Source: Symsagittifera roscoffensis
Lineage: Eukaryota; Xenacoelomorpha; Acoela; Convolutidae
Length of the DNA stretch: 64,000 nt
Direction of reading: 5' to 3'
Assembly: GCF_963678635.1 (NCBI RefSeq)
Contig: NC_087070.1
Coordinates: 31,099,704-31,163,703 of the forward strand
Shown piece after piece: positions 1 to 12,300 of the stretch; position 1 is the first letter of the stretch, and each line of letters starts with the position of its first letter. The translations under genes and the position numbers were made by a program. The notes beneath the pieces were generated by a model. The model worked only from the letters and a program-made list of their open reading frames with translations, did not search any database and was not told where the DNA came from.

Positions 1-1999
1 GAATTTTTAAAATTTTTCCACAGTATTGAGAAAATCTGGTTCGAAACTTTTGATTTTTGATCTATTTTCGAGCTAGAAAGGTGACCGTGTAGGCTTACAA
101 TAGCATATTTAAGCTTAACTTAAGCCGTTAAAACTTGGTTTTACTCAAATTAAGGTAGTTTTGGAGTTTATAGCGCAACTTTCGAAATCAAAGTTTTGAA
201 AACTAAAAACAATTCTGCAAAAAGATTTGAGTTTTTTTTTTAGCTTTTTTAGTCTTTTTTTTCAAAAACTATTTTACCATTGACTTATTTTATTATGACT
301 CTGAATTAAACCCAATTTTTTTTTTACAAATCTTTTTATCACAATATGCAGAAAAAAAAACGACGCCAATTTGAAAAAAAAACTTTTTTCTTGTAATTTT
401 TTAATAATGTGGTCGGAACAATCTGTGCTGCTTGCACAGTAACCGGCTATCCTTGTTTTACAATGTAATCAATTGATTTATCACAGTTTTAGTTTCAAAA
501 TGAGTGTAATGACAGAATCGTGACAGAATCAAATAAGATCAAGATATAAATGATTGCATTCAAGAGTGGATTTAGAGGGTGGACTCCCCCCTCAGAAATA
601 TGACTCTTTCACCACCCAAAGGGTCACCTTTAGTAGTATTTTCCATCCATTCTCGGCCGAATTACCCTAATCTTTTTTAGGAGCGAAAAACTATTATACT
701 ACTTTATAAAATACTATTTTATATTCTATATATACCATATTGTTTTACTTATTTTTTTGACAAAGGCAATTTTTAGGGCCCGTCAGCCGAAAAAAGATAT
801 CTCAAAATAGTGCAAATGGGGCCCTTTGGGTCCACAGGGGTTCGAAAACCCACTCCCCCTTTACCTAAATCCGATGGTGCTATTTATACCAGGGGAGGGT
901 CTAGATTTTACTCGATTGGAGTTTTATTAGGTCGAACAAATTAATTTTTTGAGCTTTCTGAAAGCACCATGAAGACAGTATCCTGATAAAATTTTCTGCA
1001 CTGCAGGAAATTTTTTGAAAAAAAAAACCGGCCAAAAGACCGTTTTTGAGTTTTTACGAGGATTTTGATCAAAAATTCGCGTTTTTTCTGCGCGCGCTCC
1101 AGCTCAAAATTAGTAGATAGTAACTTTGAGGTGGGGTACGCACCAAAAAAACGCAATTTTTTTTGTAGATGATTTTCCTAGTAAGCCTAAGAACGGCCTC
1201 TTGGCCTGTTTTTCAAAAATTTGCCTGCTGCAGGGCAGAAAATTTTGTCAAAATAGTGTCTTTACGAAGGTTTCAGAGAGCTCGAAAAAATAATTTAAAA
1301 TTTTGAAAAGTTTTTGACGATCCGCTCCTTCCTCCCTGACAAAACCCTACATCTCGGCCCCAAGAAAACTTATTGTATCTCCAATTTTGTAGAAATAAGT
1401 TAGGTACAAATTTTGAAAAAGCTTAAACACAAAAACAGATCGAATATACACAATACTCGAATATACACAAGGCTCTGATATGACTCCGAAAAAAATTGTC
1501 ATACTTTGCCGATCTTCTCGGTCTTCCTCTCTTTAAAAACAGCAACATCTATCAAAGGATAAAGGAGAACTTCAATCGAGTCATAGAACTGATGATAGCA
1601 GTTCCAATGCAAAACACAAACTTTACCATAATTGGTTCTTTTGAATTTATATTGCACGTTTAGTAGTTTTCAGTACAAACTCTAATGGTGATGCTCAGGA
1701 TTTTGTACACGTTAATGATGATGTTTTGAAGGTTTTCTTGACTCATATGCTTTCTCATTAATTAATTAATACTAAAAACGGTTTAGTTTCATATACATTT
1801 CAATTTATAGAATTTTGTGTAATAATTAATTTTTTTGTCCAAAATATCTGTCAGCAAGGAAGGAAAGGCTGCTGAAAGAGTGCAGATAGCGCAACTCCTA
1901 TTAAGCCAAACTGGAGTGACAACTGTAAATTTTTTACACTATAATTTTTTAGTTAAATTCATAAATTACTTGGTAACGGTTGCAATTAGAAACCATCGC

Positions 2000-2155
2000 A
2001 GATTACATGGGGACTATAAGTGAAAACTTAATACTTGTTGACAACTAGTATTATTACATGAGGACTATTAGTTATAAATTAATACATAGTGACAATAAGG
2101 ATTTTTACATGGTGACCATTGGTTGTCATATAATATATGGTGACAATTATGACAA
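2000..2155. repeat. Degenerate ~48 bp minisatellite inside the 2.3 kb unit
   Basis: Three to four imperfect repeats follow a pattern of TACATGGnGACTAT, then AT-rich sequence, then GTTGACAA or GTGACAA. They recur at the matching place in the other units (about 4300-4455 and 6605-6755). Confidence 0.6.
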
Positions 2156-5100
2156 CCTCCCCTCATAGTGTACTATATGCGTACTACTATCAGGTACCAC
2201 AAATAATGGTTGGACTGGGTTGAATGATATTTCTTATTAAAGCCCTTTTAGTCGTGATTTGAAGGACATTTAGAATTTTGAAAATATTGAGAAACTTTCA
2301 GTATTGAGAAAATCTGGTTCGAAACTTTTGATTTTTGATCTATTTTCGAGCTAGAAAGGTGACCGTGTAGGCTTACAATAGCATATTTAAGCTTAACTTA
2401 AGCCGTGAAAACTTGGTTTTACTCAAATTAAGGTAGTTTTGGAGTTTATAGCTCAACTTTCGAAATCAAAGTTTTGAAAACTAAAAACAATTCTGCAAAA
2501 AGATTTGAGTTTTTTTTTAGCTTTTGTAGTCTTTTTTTTCAAAAACTATTTTACCATTGACTTATTTTATTATGACTCTGAATTAAACCCAATTTTTTTT
2601 TACAAATCTTTTTATCACAATATGCAGAAAAAAAAACGACGCCAATTTGAAAAAAAAACTTTTTTCTTGTAATTTTTTAATAATGTGGTCGGAACAATCT
2701 GTGCTACTTGCACAGTAACCGGCTATCCTTGTTTTACAATGTAATCAAATGATTTATCACAGTTTTAGTTTCAAAATGAGTGTAATGACAGAATCGTGAC
2801 AGAATCAAATAAGATCAAGATATAAATGATTGCATTCAAGAGTGGATTTAGAGGGTGGACTCCCCCTTCAGAAATATGACTCTTTCACCACCCAAAGGGT
2901 CACCTTTAGTAGTATTTTCCATCCATTCTCGGCCGAATTACCCTAATCTTTTTTAGGAGCGAAAAACTATTATACTACTTTATAAAATACTATTTTTTAT
3001 TCTATATATACCATATTGTTTTACTTATTTTTTTGGCAAAGGCAATTTTTAGGGCCCGTCAGCCGAAAATGGATATCTCAAAATAGTGCAAATGGGGCCC
3101 TTTGGGTCCACAGGGGTTCGAAACCCCACTCCCCCTTTACCTAAATCCGATGGTGCTATTTATACCAGGGGAGGGTCTAGATTTTACTCGATTGGAGTTT
3201 TATTAGGTCGAACAAATTAATTTTTTGAGCTTTCTGAAAGCACCATGAAGACAGTATCCTGATAAAATTTTCTGCACTGCAGGAAATTTTTTGAAAAAAA
3301 AACCGGCCAAAAGACCGTTTTTGAGTTTTTACGAGGATTTTGATCAAAAATTCGCGTTTTTTCTGCGCGCGCTCCAGCTCAAAATTAGTAGATAGTAACT
3401 TTGAGGTGGGGTACGCACCAAAAAAACGCAATTTTTTTTGTAGATGATTTTCCTAGTAAGCCTAAGAACGGCCTCTTGGCCTGTTTTTCAAAAATTGCCT
3501 GCTGCAGGGCAGAAAATTTTGTCAAAATAGTGTCTTTACGAAGGTTTCAGAGAGCTCGAAAAAATAATTTGGTCGACCTAAGAAAAATTCATTTAAAATT
3601 TTGAAAAGTTTTTGACGATCCGCTCCTTCCTCCCTGACAAAACCCTACATCTCGGCCCCAAGAAAACTTATTGTATCTCCAATTTTGTAGAAATAAGTTA
3701 GGTACAAATTTTGAAAAAGCTTAAACACAAAAACAGATCGAATATACACAATACTCGAATATACACAAGGCTCTGATATGACTCCGAAAAAAATTGTCAT
3801 ACTTTGCCGATCTTCTCGGTCTCCTTCTCTTTAAATACAGCAACATCTATCAAAGGATAAACGAGAATTTCAATCAAGTCATAGAACTGATGATAGGAGT
3901 TCCAATGCAAAACACAAACTCTACCATTTTTGGTTCTTTTTGAATTTATATTGCACGTTTAGTAGTTTTTAGTACAAACTCTAATGGTGATGCTCCAGAT
4001 TTTGTATACGTTAAAGATGATGTTTTGAAGGTTTTCTTGACTCATATGCTTTCTCATTAATTAATTAATACTAAAAACGGTTTAGTTTCATATACATTTC
4101 AATTTATAGAATTTTGTGTAATAATTAATTTTTTTGTCCAAAATATCTGTCAGCAAGGAAGGAAAGGCTGCTGAAAGAGTGCAGATAGCGCAACTCCTAT
4201 TAAGCCAAACTGGAGTGACAACTGTAAATTTTTTACACTATAATTTTTTAGTTAAATTCATAAATTACTTGGTAACGGTTGCAATTAGAAACCATCGCAG
4301 ATTACATGGGGACTATAAGTGAAAACTTAATACTTGTTGACAACTAGTATTATTACATGAGGACTATTAGTTATAAATTAATACATAGTGACAATAAGGA
4401 TTTTTACATGGTGACCATTGGTTGTCATATAATATATGGTGACAATTATGACAACCTCCCCTCATAGTGTACTATATGCATACTACTATCAGGTACCACA
4501 AATAATGGTTGGACTGGGTTGAATGATATTTCTTATTAAAGCCCTTTTAGTCGTGATTTGAAGGACATTTAGAATTTTGAAAATATTGAGAAACTTTCAG
4601 TATTGAGAAAATCTGGTTCGAAACTTTTGATTTTTGATCTATTTTCGAGCTAGAAAGGTGACCGTGTAGGCTTACAATAGCATATTTAAGCTTAACTTAA
4701 GCCGTGAAAACTTGGTTTTACTCAAATTAAGGTAGTTTTGGAGTTTATAGCTCAACTTTCGAAATCAAAGTTTTGAAAACTAAAAACAATTCTGCAAAAA
4801 GATTTGAGTTTTTTTTTAGCTTTTGTAGTCTTTTTTTTCAAAAACTATTTTACCATTGACTTATTTTATTATGACTCTGAATTAAACCCAATTTTTTTTT
4901 ACAAATCTTTTTATCACAATATGCAGAAAAAAAAACGACGCCAATTTGAAAAAAAAACTTTTTTCTTGTAATTTTTTAATAATGTGGTCGGAACAATCTG
5001 TGCTACTTGCACAGTAACCGGCTATCCTTGTTTTACAATGTAATCAAATGATTTATCACAGTTTTAGTTTCAAAATGAGTGTAATGACAGAATCGTGACA

Positions 5101-7421
5101 GAATCAAATAAGATCAAGATATAAATGATTGCATTCAAGAGTGGATTTAGAGGGTGGACTCCCCCTTCAGAAATATGACTCTTTCACCACCCAAAGGGTC
5201 ACCTTTAGTAGTATTTTCCATCCATTCTCGGCCGAATTACCCTAATCTTTTTTAGGAGCGAAAAACTATTATACTACTTTATAAAATACTATTTTTTATT
5301 CTATATATACCATATTGTTTTACTTATTTTTTTGGCAAAGGCAATTTTTAGGGCCCGTCAGCCGAAAATGGATATCTCAAAATAGTGCAAATGGGGCCCT
5401 TTGGGTCCACAGGGGTTCGAAACCCCACTCCCCCTTTACCTAAATCCGATGGTGCTATTTATACCAGGGGAGGGTCTAGATTTTACTCGATTGGAGTTTT
5501 ATTAGGTCGAACAAATTAATTTTTTGAGCTTTCTGAAAGCACCATGAAGACAGTATCCTGATAAAATTTTCTGCACTGCAGGAAATTTTTTGAAAAAAAA
5601 AACCGGCCAAAAGACCGTTTTTGAGTTTTTACGAGGATTTTGATCAAAAATTCGCGTTTTTTCTGCGCGCGCTCCAGCTCAAAATTAGTAGATAGTAACT
5701 TTGAGGTGGGGTACGCACCAAAAAAACGCAATTTTTTTTGTAGATGATTTTCCTAGTAAGCCTAAGAACGGCCTCTTGGCCTGTTTTTCAAAAATTGCCT
5801 GCTGCAGGGCAGAAAATTTTGTCAAAATAGTGTCTTTACGAAGGTTTCAGAGAGCTCGAAAAAATAATTTGGTCGACCTAAGAAAAATTCATTTAAAATT
5901 TTGAAAAGTTTTTGACGATCCGCTCCTTCCTCCCTGACAAAACCCTACATCTCGGCCCCAAGAAAACTTATTGTATCTCCAATTTTGTAGAAATAAGTTA
6001 GGTACAAATTTTGAAAAAGCTTAAACACAAAAACAGATCGAATATACACAATACTCGAATATACACAAGGCTCTGATATGACTCCGAAAAAAATTGTCAT
6101 ACTTTGCCGATCTTCTCGGTCTCCTTCTCTTTAAATACAGCAACATCTATCAAAGGATAAACGAGAATTTCAATCAAGTCATAGAACTGATGATAGGAGT
6201 TCCAATGCAAAACACAAACTCTACCATTTTTGGTTCTTTTTGAATTTATTTTGCACGTTTAGTAGTTTTTAGTACAAACTCTAATGGTGATGCTCCAGAT
6301 TTTGTATACGTTAAAGATGATGTTTTGAAGGTTTTCTTGACTCATATGCTTTCTCATTAATTAATTAATACTAAAAACGGTTTAGTTTCATATACATTTC
6401 AATTTATAGAATTTTGTGTAATAATTAATTTTTTTGTCCAAAATGTCTGTCAGCAAGGTAAGGAAAGGCTGCCGAAAGAGTGCAGATAGCGCAACTCATA
6501 TTAAGCCAAACTGCAGTGACAACTGTGAATTTTTCACGCTGTACTTTTTTAGTTAAATTCATAAATTACTTGGTAACGGTTGCAATTAGAAACCATTTCA
6601 GATTACATGGGGACTATAGGTGAAAATCTAATACTTACTGACAACTAGTATTTTTACATGAGGACTATTAGTTATAAAATAATACATGGTGACAATAAGG
6701 ATTTTTACATGGTGACCATTGGTTGTCATATAATACATGGTGACAATTATGACAACCTCCCCTCATAGTTTACTATATGCATACTACTATCAGGTACCAC
6801 AAATAATGATTGGACTGGGTTGAATGATATTTCTTATTAAAGCCTTTTTAGTCGTGATTTGAAAGTCATTTAAAATTTTGAAAATTTTTCCACAGTGTTG
6901 AGAAAATCTGGTTCGAAACTTTTGATTTTTGGTCTATTTTCGAGCTAGAAAGGTGACCGTGTAGGCTTACAATAGCATATTTTTATTTTTAACTTAAGCC
7001 GTGAAAACTTGGTTTTACTCAAATTAAGGTAGTTTTGGAGTTTTTTGCGCAATTTTCGGAATCAAAAATTTGAAAACTCAAAACAATTCTGCAAAAAGAT
7101 TTGAATTTTTTTTAGCTTTTGTAGTCTTTTTTTTCAAAAACTATTTCCCAATTGACTTATTTTATTATGACTCATTTTTTTTTACAGATCTTTTAATCAC
7201 AATATGCAGAAAAAAACGACGCCAATTTGAAAAAAACGACGCCTTTTTTTCTTGTAATTTTTTAATAATGTGGTCGGAACAATCTGTGCTACTTGCACAG
7301 TAACCGGCTATCCTTGTTTTACAATGTAATCAAATGATTAATCACAGTTTTAGTTTCAAAATGAGTCCAATGACAGAATCGTGACAGAATCAAATAAGAT
7401 CAAGTTATAAATGATCGCATT

Positions 7422-8176
7422 CAAGGGTGGATTTAGAGGGTGGACGCCCCCTCAGAAATTTGACTCTTTCACCACCCAAAGGGTCCCCTTTAGTAGTATT
7501 TTCAATCCATTCTCGGCCGAATAACCCTAAACTTTTTTAAGAGCGAAAAACTATTATACTACTTTATAAAATACTATTGCAAAGGGGGCCCTATGGGTCC
7601 ACAGGGGTTCGAAACCCTGAAGAGGGGCGTCCGCCCACTCAACCCCGCCCACTTTACATAAATCCGCTGGTGCTATATATACCAGGGGAGGGTCTAGAGT
7701 TTAATCAATCGGAGTTTTATTAGGTCGAACAAATTGATTTTTTGAGCTTTCTGAAAGCACCATGAAAACAGTATCTTGATAAAATTTTCTGCACTGCAGG
7801 AAATTTTTTGAAAAAAAACCGGCCAAAAAACCGTTTTTGAGTTTTTAGGAGGATTTTGAACAAAAATTCGCGTTTTTTCGGCGGGCGCTAAATAATTCAA
7901 AATTAGTATATAGTAACTTTGAGGTGTAGTACGCACCGAAAAAACGTAATTTTTTATACGCGATTTTCCTAATAAGCCTAAGAACGGCCTTTTGGCCTGT
8001 TTTTTCAAAAGTTTGCCTGCTGCAGGGCAGAAAATTTTGTCAAAATAGTGTCTTTACGGTGGTTTCAGAGAGCTCGAAAAAATAATTTGGTTGACCTAAA
8101 AAAATTTATTTAAAATTTCGAAATTTTTTTGAAAATCCGCTCCTTCCCCCTTGAGAAAACCCTAGATCCGCCCCTG
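7422..8176. mobile_element. Old hAT-type MITE at the end of the array
   Basis: The left end (CAAGGGTGGATTTAGAG) and right end (CTAGATCCGCCCCTG) are imperfect inverted repeats matching the intact MITE at 13403-13838. Flanking octamers ATCGCATT (7414-7421) and ATCACATC (8177-8184) agree at 6 of 8 bases, as expected for an old 8-bp hAT target duplication. The equivalent elements in the other units start near 561, 2839 and 5138. Length is 755 bp, with no transposase reading frame. Confidence 0.7.
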
Positions 8177-8184
8177 ATCACATC

Positions 8185-8781
8185 ATTTCAAATCCCATTT
8201 TTAATTTTTGTTTTCACGAGATTATCTGCTAAAAATCATCGTGCCTGGATTTGGGTATTTATTCTCTGCATATCAAGTAAAAAAAACGGCGAAAAAAGTT
8301 ATAAATATGAAAATTTGCTGCTGCCCAAAAAGGAGCCGTAATCGTTTAAGGATTCAAGTTGAGAATAGTTGAGACCTCTTCTGGTACATAAAGCTGGGGG
8401 CAACGAAAAGCAAAAGTTTGGTAGTGTTCCATTTCTCCATTCAAAAACTTACTTCTTGCACTCACTTATTTTCAATTTGTTCGTTTTAGCAGGGACTAGA
8501 TGATGCTCATGTTAACTAGTTCTGGAGGTGTAGCACTTGCAAGCCGTAGTGTCAACAACGTCCATTCATGACGAACTTCGCTATGATACAGACAAATATT
8601 GGTTATGATCTTATTCAAACATCCCGACCAAATTAGGACGAAATCGATTATTTTCAATGACACTAAAATCAAATGGACTACCTTTTACTCAGTAGCATCT
8701 ATTTGAGTAAACTTATCGAGTTTGAATAGCTTAGAGTTCAAAACAATTCGACAAATTTGGCCCTCTTTTTGAATATCAAAA
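8185..8781. other. Upstream region of the SLC22-like gene
   Basis: Single-copy-looking, AT-rich sequence between the end of the array and the start codon. The promoter and 5' UTR must lie here or further left. I see no convincing TATA box or initiator, and no other gene. Confidence 0.4.
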
Positions 8782-9369
8782 ATGGGAGAAGCTGAATTGC
8801 ACAATCCCGGCTTGGTTCGGTTTTCCGACGAACACATGGAGCCTACAACGGAGGCGAACAATAATTTAGACAGCGCAACAGCCAACAACGACAACAATAG
8901 CAAAAGCGCAGACACCAATAATGTAAACAATCAGAACACCAATCACCAAACGTGCAACAATTCAAATTCTAGTCCAGAAGGAGGGCAAAGTATAGAACTA
9001 GAGGAGGCGCTGGGGTATCTCGCTAGTAAAAAGACCTGGCACTTTCTAATATTTCTCGCAATCGCTTCCTTCGACATTCCATTTGCATTTAACCTCATGA
9101 TTCCAGTGTTTCTCGTAGCTCCTAATGAAGGTCCACAAAGTCCCTGTTTTTACTGTCTGGGCGATGAAACTGTGCAAATAGACCCTTACACGAACACAAA
9201 CACCAGCCTCCTCACCCAATCACAGCAGAGATATACTGTGACGTCAGACCAGTGCTATTTTGCGCCGGGAGAGGGCGTGGATGAGTCATGGCAAAATGTG
9301 ACATGGCGACAGTGCACCAAGTTTGAAGGGAGGTGTGATAAACCGTACGGTTGGACGCCAGTAAAAGAG
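8782..9369 (+). CDS. SLC22-like exon 1
   Basis: Codes residues 1-196: a low-complexity Asn/Asp/Ser-rich cytoplasmic tail (about 25-65), helix 1 and most of the large extracellular loop (Cys at 122, 125, 158, 178 and 185). It starts at the ATG in AAAATGG and ends in GAG|GTGAGC. Reading on without splicing reaches a stop after 11 more codons, and the next exon restores the family pattern. Confidence 0.9.
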
Positions 9370-12300
9370 GTGAGCTGCAAGGAATCTCAGTCGCAGAAAG
9401 TTTAATAAAAGTTTGACAATTAAAATCAAAGCAAGGGTACTCAGTTGCTCAGCAAGCAACGCTGAAATTTCCAACCCTGCATTTCACAACAATTTTTTGG
9501 CTAAAGACGTTTAAAATAGGTTGTTTTTGCCTGAATTCCTTGGTATTTCCGCACCCAAATACGCGTTTTTTTTTGGATATTTTGAACATTTAAAAATTTT
9601 GTAGACCAAAAAATTAATTTTTTGATCTGACCTCCCCAGGGATTGAATAAAACTTTGGCCTAAAGTTTTTTAAGCTAAAGTGTATGATGCAAATAAGCAT
9701 CAGAAGTGAAAGCTCTTCCAGTTTTCAGCCGGATTCCAGAAAGTTATTTCAAAAAAATGCGTCAGTGTTTCGAAAAAATTGTCAGTTAATGTCAGTTTTT
9801 TAGATTTTTCTACAGGGATTAGAATTGTGTTCAAATAAATTTCTAACTCTCTTCTTGTAATTTACGATTTATTATCCATATTTAGATTAGTTTTTATGCA
9901 ACTTGGACCTAATTGCAGAGCAGGATAAGAAACTGTTAGATACAATTTAAAAATTGCATCACTTAGCAAGTACTGACTTTACTTACTGTGTGGCAGTTGC
10001 TGAGCCACCGGCTACCTTAATCTACATGTTAATTTTTTAAATTAGATTTTTTGGTGCCTGTATTCTATGAATATCTTAGTTGCTTTTTACACTATCACGA
10101 TGTTAAACTGAAAAACTTTTCACATACTTTTGAAATAAGTGGTTTGCGCTGAAAACCAAACTAGGATAAAGTTCAGTCCCAGCCCTGAATCAAAAGGAAA
10201 GGGTGTATGGAACTAAAAGAAATAATGCTCGTCTCTGGGTGAAGTCTTGAATGTTACCGCTGCCTTGCAACATCACAGAATTAAAAAAAAACAGAAAAGA
10301 GTTTGCTCAGAAAAATCGAACTTTTTTCGAGAAAACACAGGTTTTGAAAAATCGTACTTTCCCTCAATTTCAAACTAAAACGGATACTTTTAGACTTTAG
10401 TTGCGACTTTGTTTGGACTATTTAGTTTGCCTTTGTTCAATTTGGAATAATGTGTGCCACAGATTAGGATGTCGCGTCAATAGAAAACGATAACTTCGAT
10501 AATGCAGACGGATTCCACTTACAATGCAGAGAATGCACAGTTTGGCCTCGTAATGAAGCGTCAATAGAAAACGAAAAAAATTGAAAAAAAAGGAACCAAA
10601 ATGGGCCGAAAAAAATTCCGAAAACTCTTAGCTCATCAAAAAAAAACTTGGAAGACAAAACTTTTAGTTCAGAAATTGATATTGTTCAGATTATACTTTA
10701 AACCAATGTGAGTCAACTTTACAAATATAAATTTGATTCTCCTTTTCTCTTTCGTTTGAGAACTGGAATGTGAATCAATTGGAAATTCCTGGTTACAACA
10801 AAAAATTTGAGTTTGCTTAATTAGGTATATAGAGATTCGGATCCAAAGTTCAGCTGTTTCTTTTTTTTTTTTGCTTTTCAAACACGTTTAGATATCACTG
10901 CGGCCATTAAACGAGCGTTTTGGAGTTTTGGTTACGATTTAGTTTCGGCGTTTTTCTGCATATATCTAATTACTTTAAACCAAATTTCATATTTTAACTA
11001 GGAGTTTAGTAAGGTTGTGACAGAAAACGGAATAAATCTGGAGTTAATTAAATGTTCCACATTCCACATGCCAGTGTTCAGTAGGTGTCAGGCGACGCTC
11101 TGAAGGTTTTATTCTAATGTTGATAAAATTTCCATAAAAGAAAGTCGACAGTTTTGGACAACAACGTGCCTTGTTCATAAAGTCATTGGGGGCTATTATC
11201 ATGCGCGAAGGACCGAATGGGCGAAAAAACCGAAGACAAAATTAGCCGAAAGTCAATTTTTAAAAAGAAGTAATTGCCATTCATTTTTACTTCTTTCATA
11301 ACGAATATTTTGCTTCTTTCAAAATCTTTTGCTTCTTTCACAACGAACCCTTGAAATAAAAAATTTGTCCTAATTCACGATTTGAAAACTTTGCATATTT
11401 CTGCCGTTTTTATATTCAGCCAATATCAATACTCAGTCTGGAAATGCTTACTTTCTTTCCAAATGTTAGGTAATTTTCGCGCATTCGGTCCTTTGCGTAT
11501 GAGGGTTTCCACCAAAGTCATCACCCTTCATGCAAAGTGAGGTAATTAAACTATTAAGTACAAAGAGATATATTTAGAACAGTAGCATGTTAATTAGAAC
11601 AAATAGAACGCCTCAATTCAAATTGGAAACGTTTTGAGCCGGATTCAATTGCCTTTAACGCATTAACCGCACAAAGTGTACTGTAAATCATCTTAAATTT
11701 ACCGAATTGTCAATTTACAAACCCTCATAGTTTCCGAAACAAAACCTTATGCAAAATATACTTTTAAAAGTGAGCTCGGGGCGTCAATAGCTTTCAAATA
11801 ATATAAAAATTTGTCAAACATGGCTGGTTAAAAAACCAAGTTTTGTTTTGCTGAAAAAAAAAATCAAGCTAAAATAATCCGTATATTTCTTCAAAAGTCG
11901 GAACAATGAGTAAAATTTTTTAAAAAAAATTGGGGTCTTATGCACTAAATAGCCCAAAAACAAGATTTTTACATCTTTCTTGAGCTCAAAATAATATGGT
12001 TGAAAATGATTGGCTAATCAGACACTCAAATTTAATCATTAAAATTCCAAGCAGATAAAAGTTTTGGCCGAAATAACCAAAATTATAATTTTTTTATTCT
12101 GCTGAAGCAAAATTACCCAAGTCATTTGAAAAAAAAAAACTAAGACAAAGTTTAATTTTTTTATGGTAATTTTGGTTAATAGTTTTATCTGGTGAAAATT
12201 TTGTTTGAATTGCCTAAGCAAGTTGCTCGAATTTGAATGGCTGATAGTAGCCAGCCAGGTTCGACAGAATAAGTTATAACTCAAGGCATAGAAACTTTGA

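Larger units (their letters stand above)
1..8176. repeat. Tandem array of a ~2.3 kb unit
   Basis: The same sequence recurs with anchors at about 22, 2300, 4599 and 6894, giving periods of about 2278, 2299 and 2295 bp. Units two and three are almost identical. Unit one differs by scattered bases and a ~21 bp deletion near 1295. The fourth unit is clearly more diverged and stops at 8176. Each unit has an old hAT-type MITE (561-1362 in unit one), a conserved hairpin module (411-461 in unit one) and a decayed ~48 bp sub-repeat (about 2000-2155). Open frames of 62-84 codons inside the units need TTG starts or are not kept in the fourth unit, so I treat the array as non-coding. Homogeneous inner units suggest recent unequal crossing-over. 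The array may continue left of the window. Confidence 0.95.

Noticed and set aside
941-1156. 71-codon minus-strand frame repeated in the units
   Set aside because: It lies inside the old MITE, is interrupted or altered in other copies by A-run changes, and has no family resemblance.
1835-2023. 62-codon frame repeated in the 2.3 kb units as a gene
   Set aside because: It needs a TTG start. The repeat at 6442 has a true ATG but a different, broken frame. Conservation follows from unit identity.
9370-9405. Exon 1 reading through to the stop at 9405 as a short complete protein
   Set aside because: It would end before helix 2. A consensus donor at 9370 and a perfectly phased exon 2 restore the SLC22 pattern.
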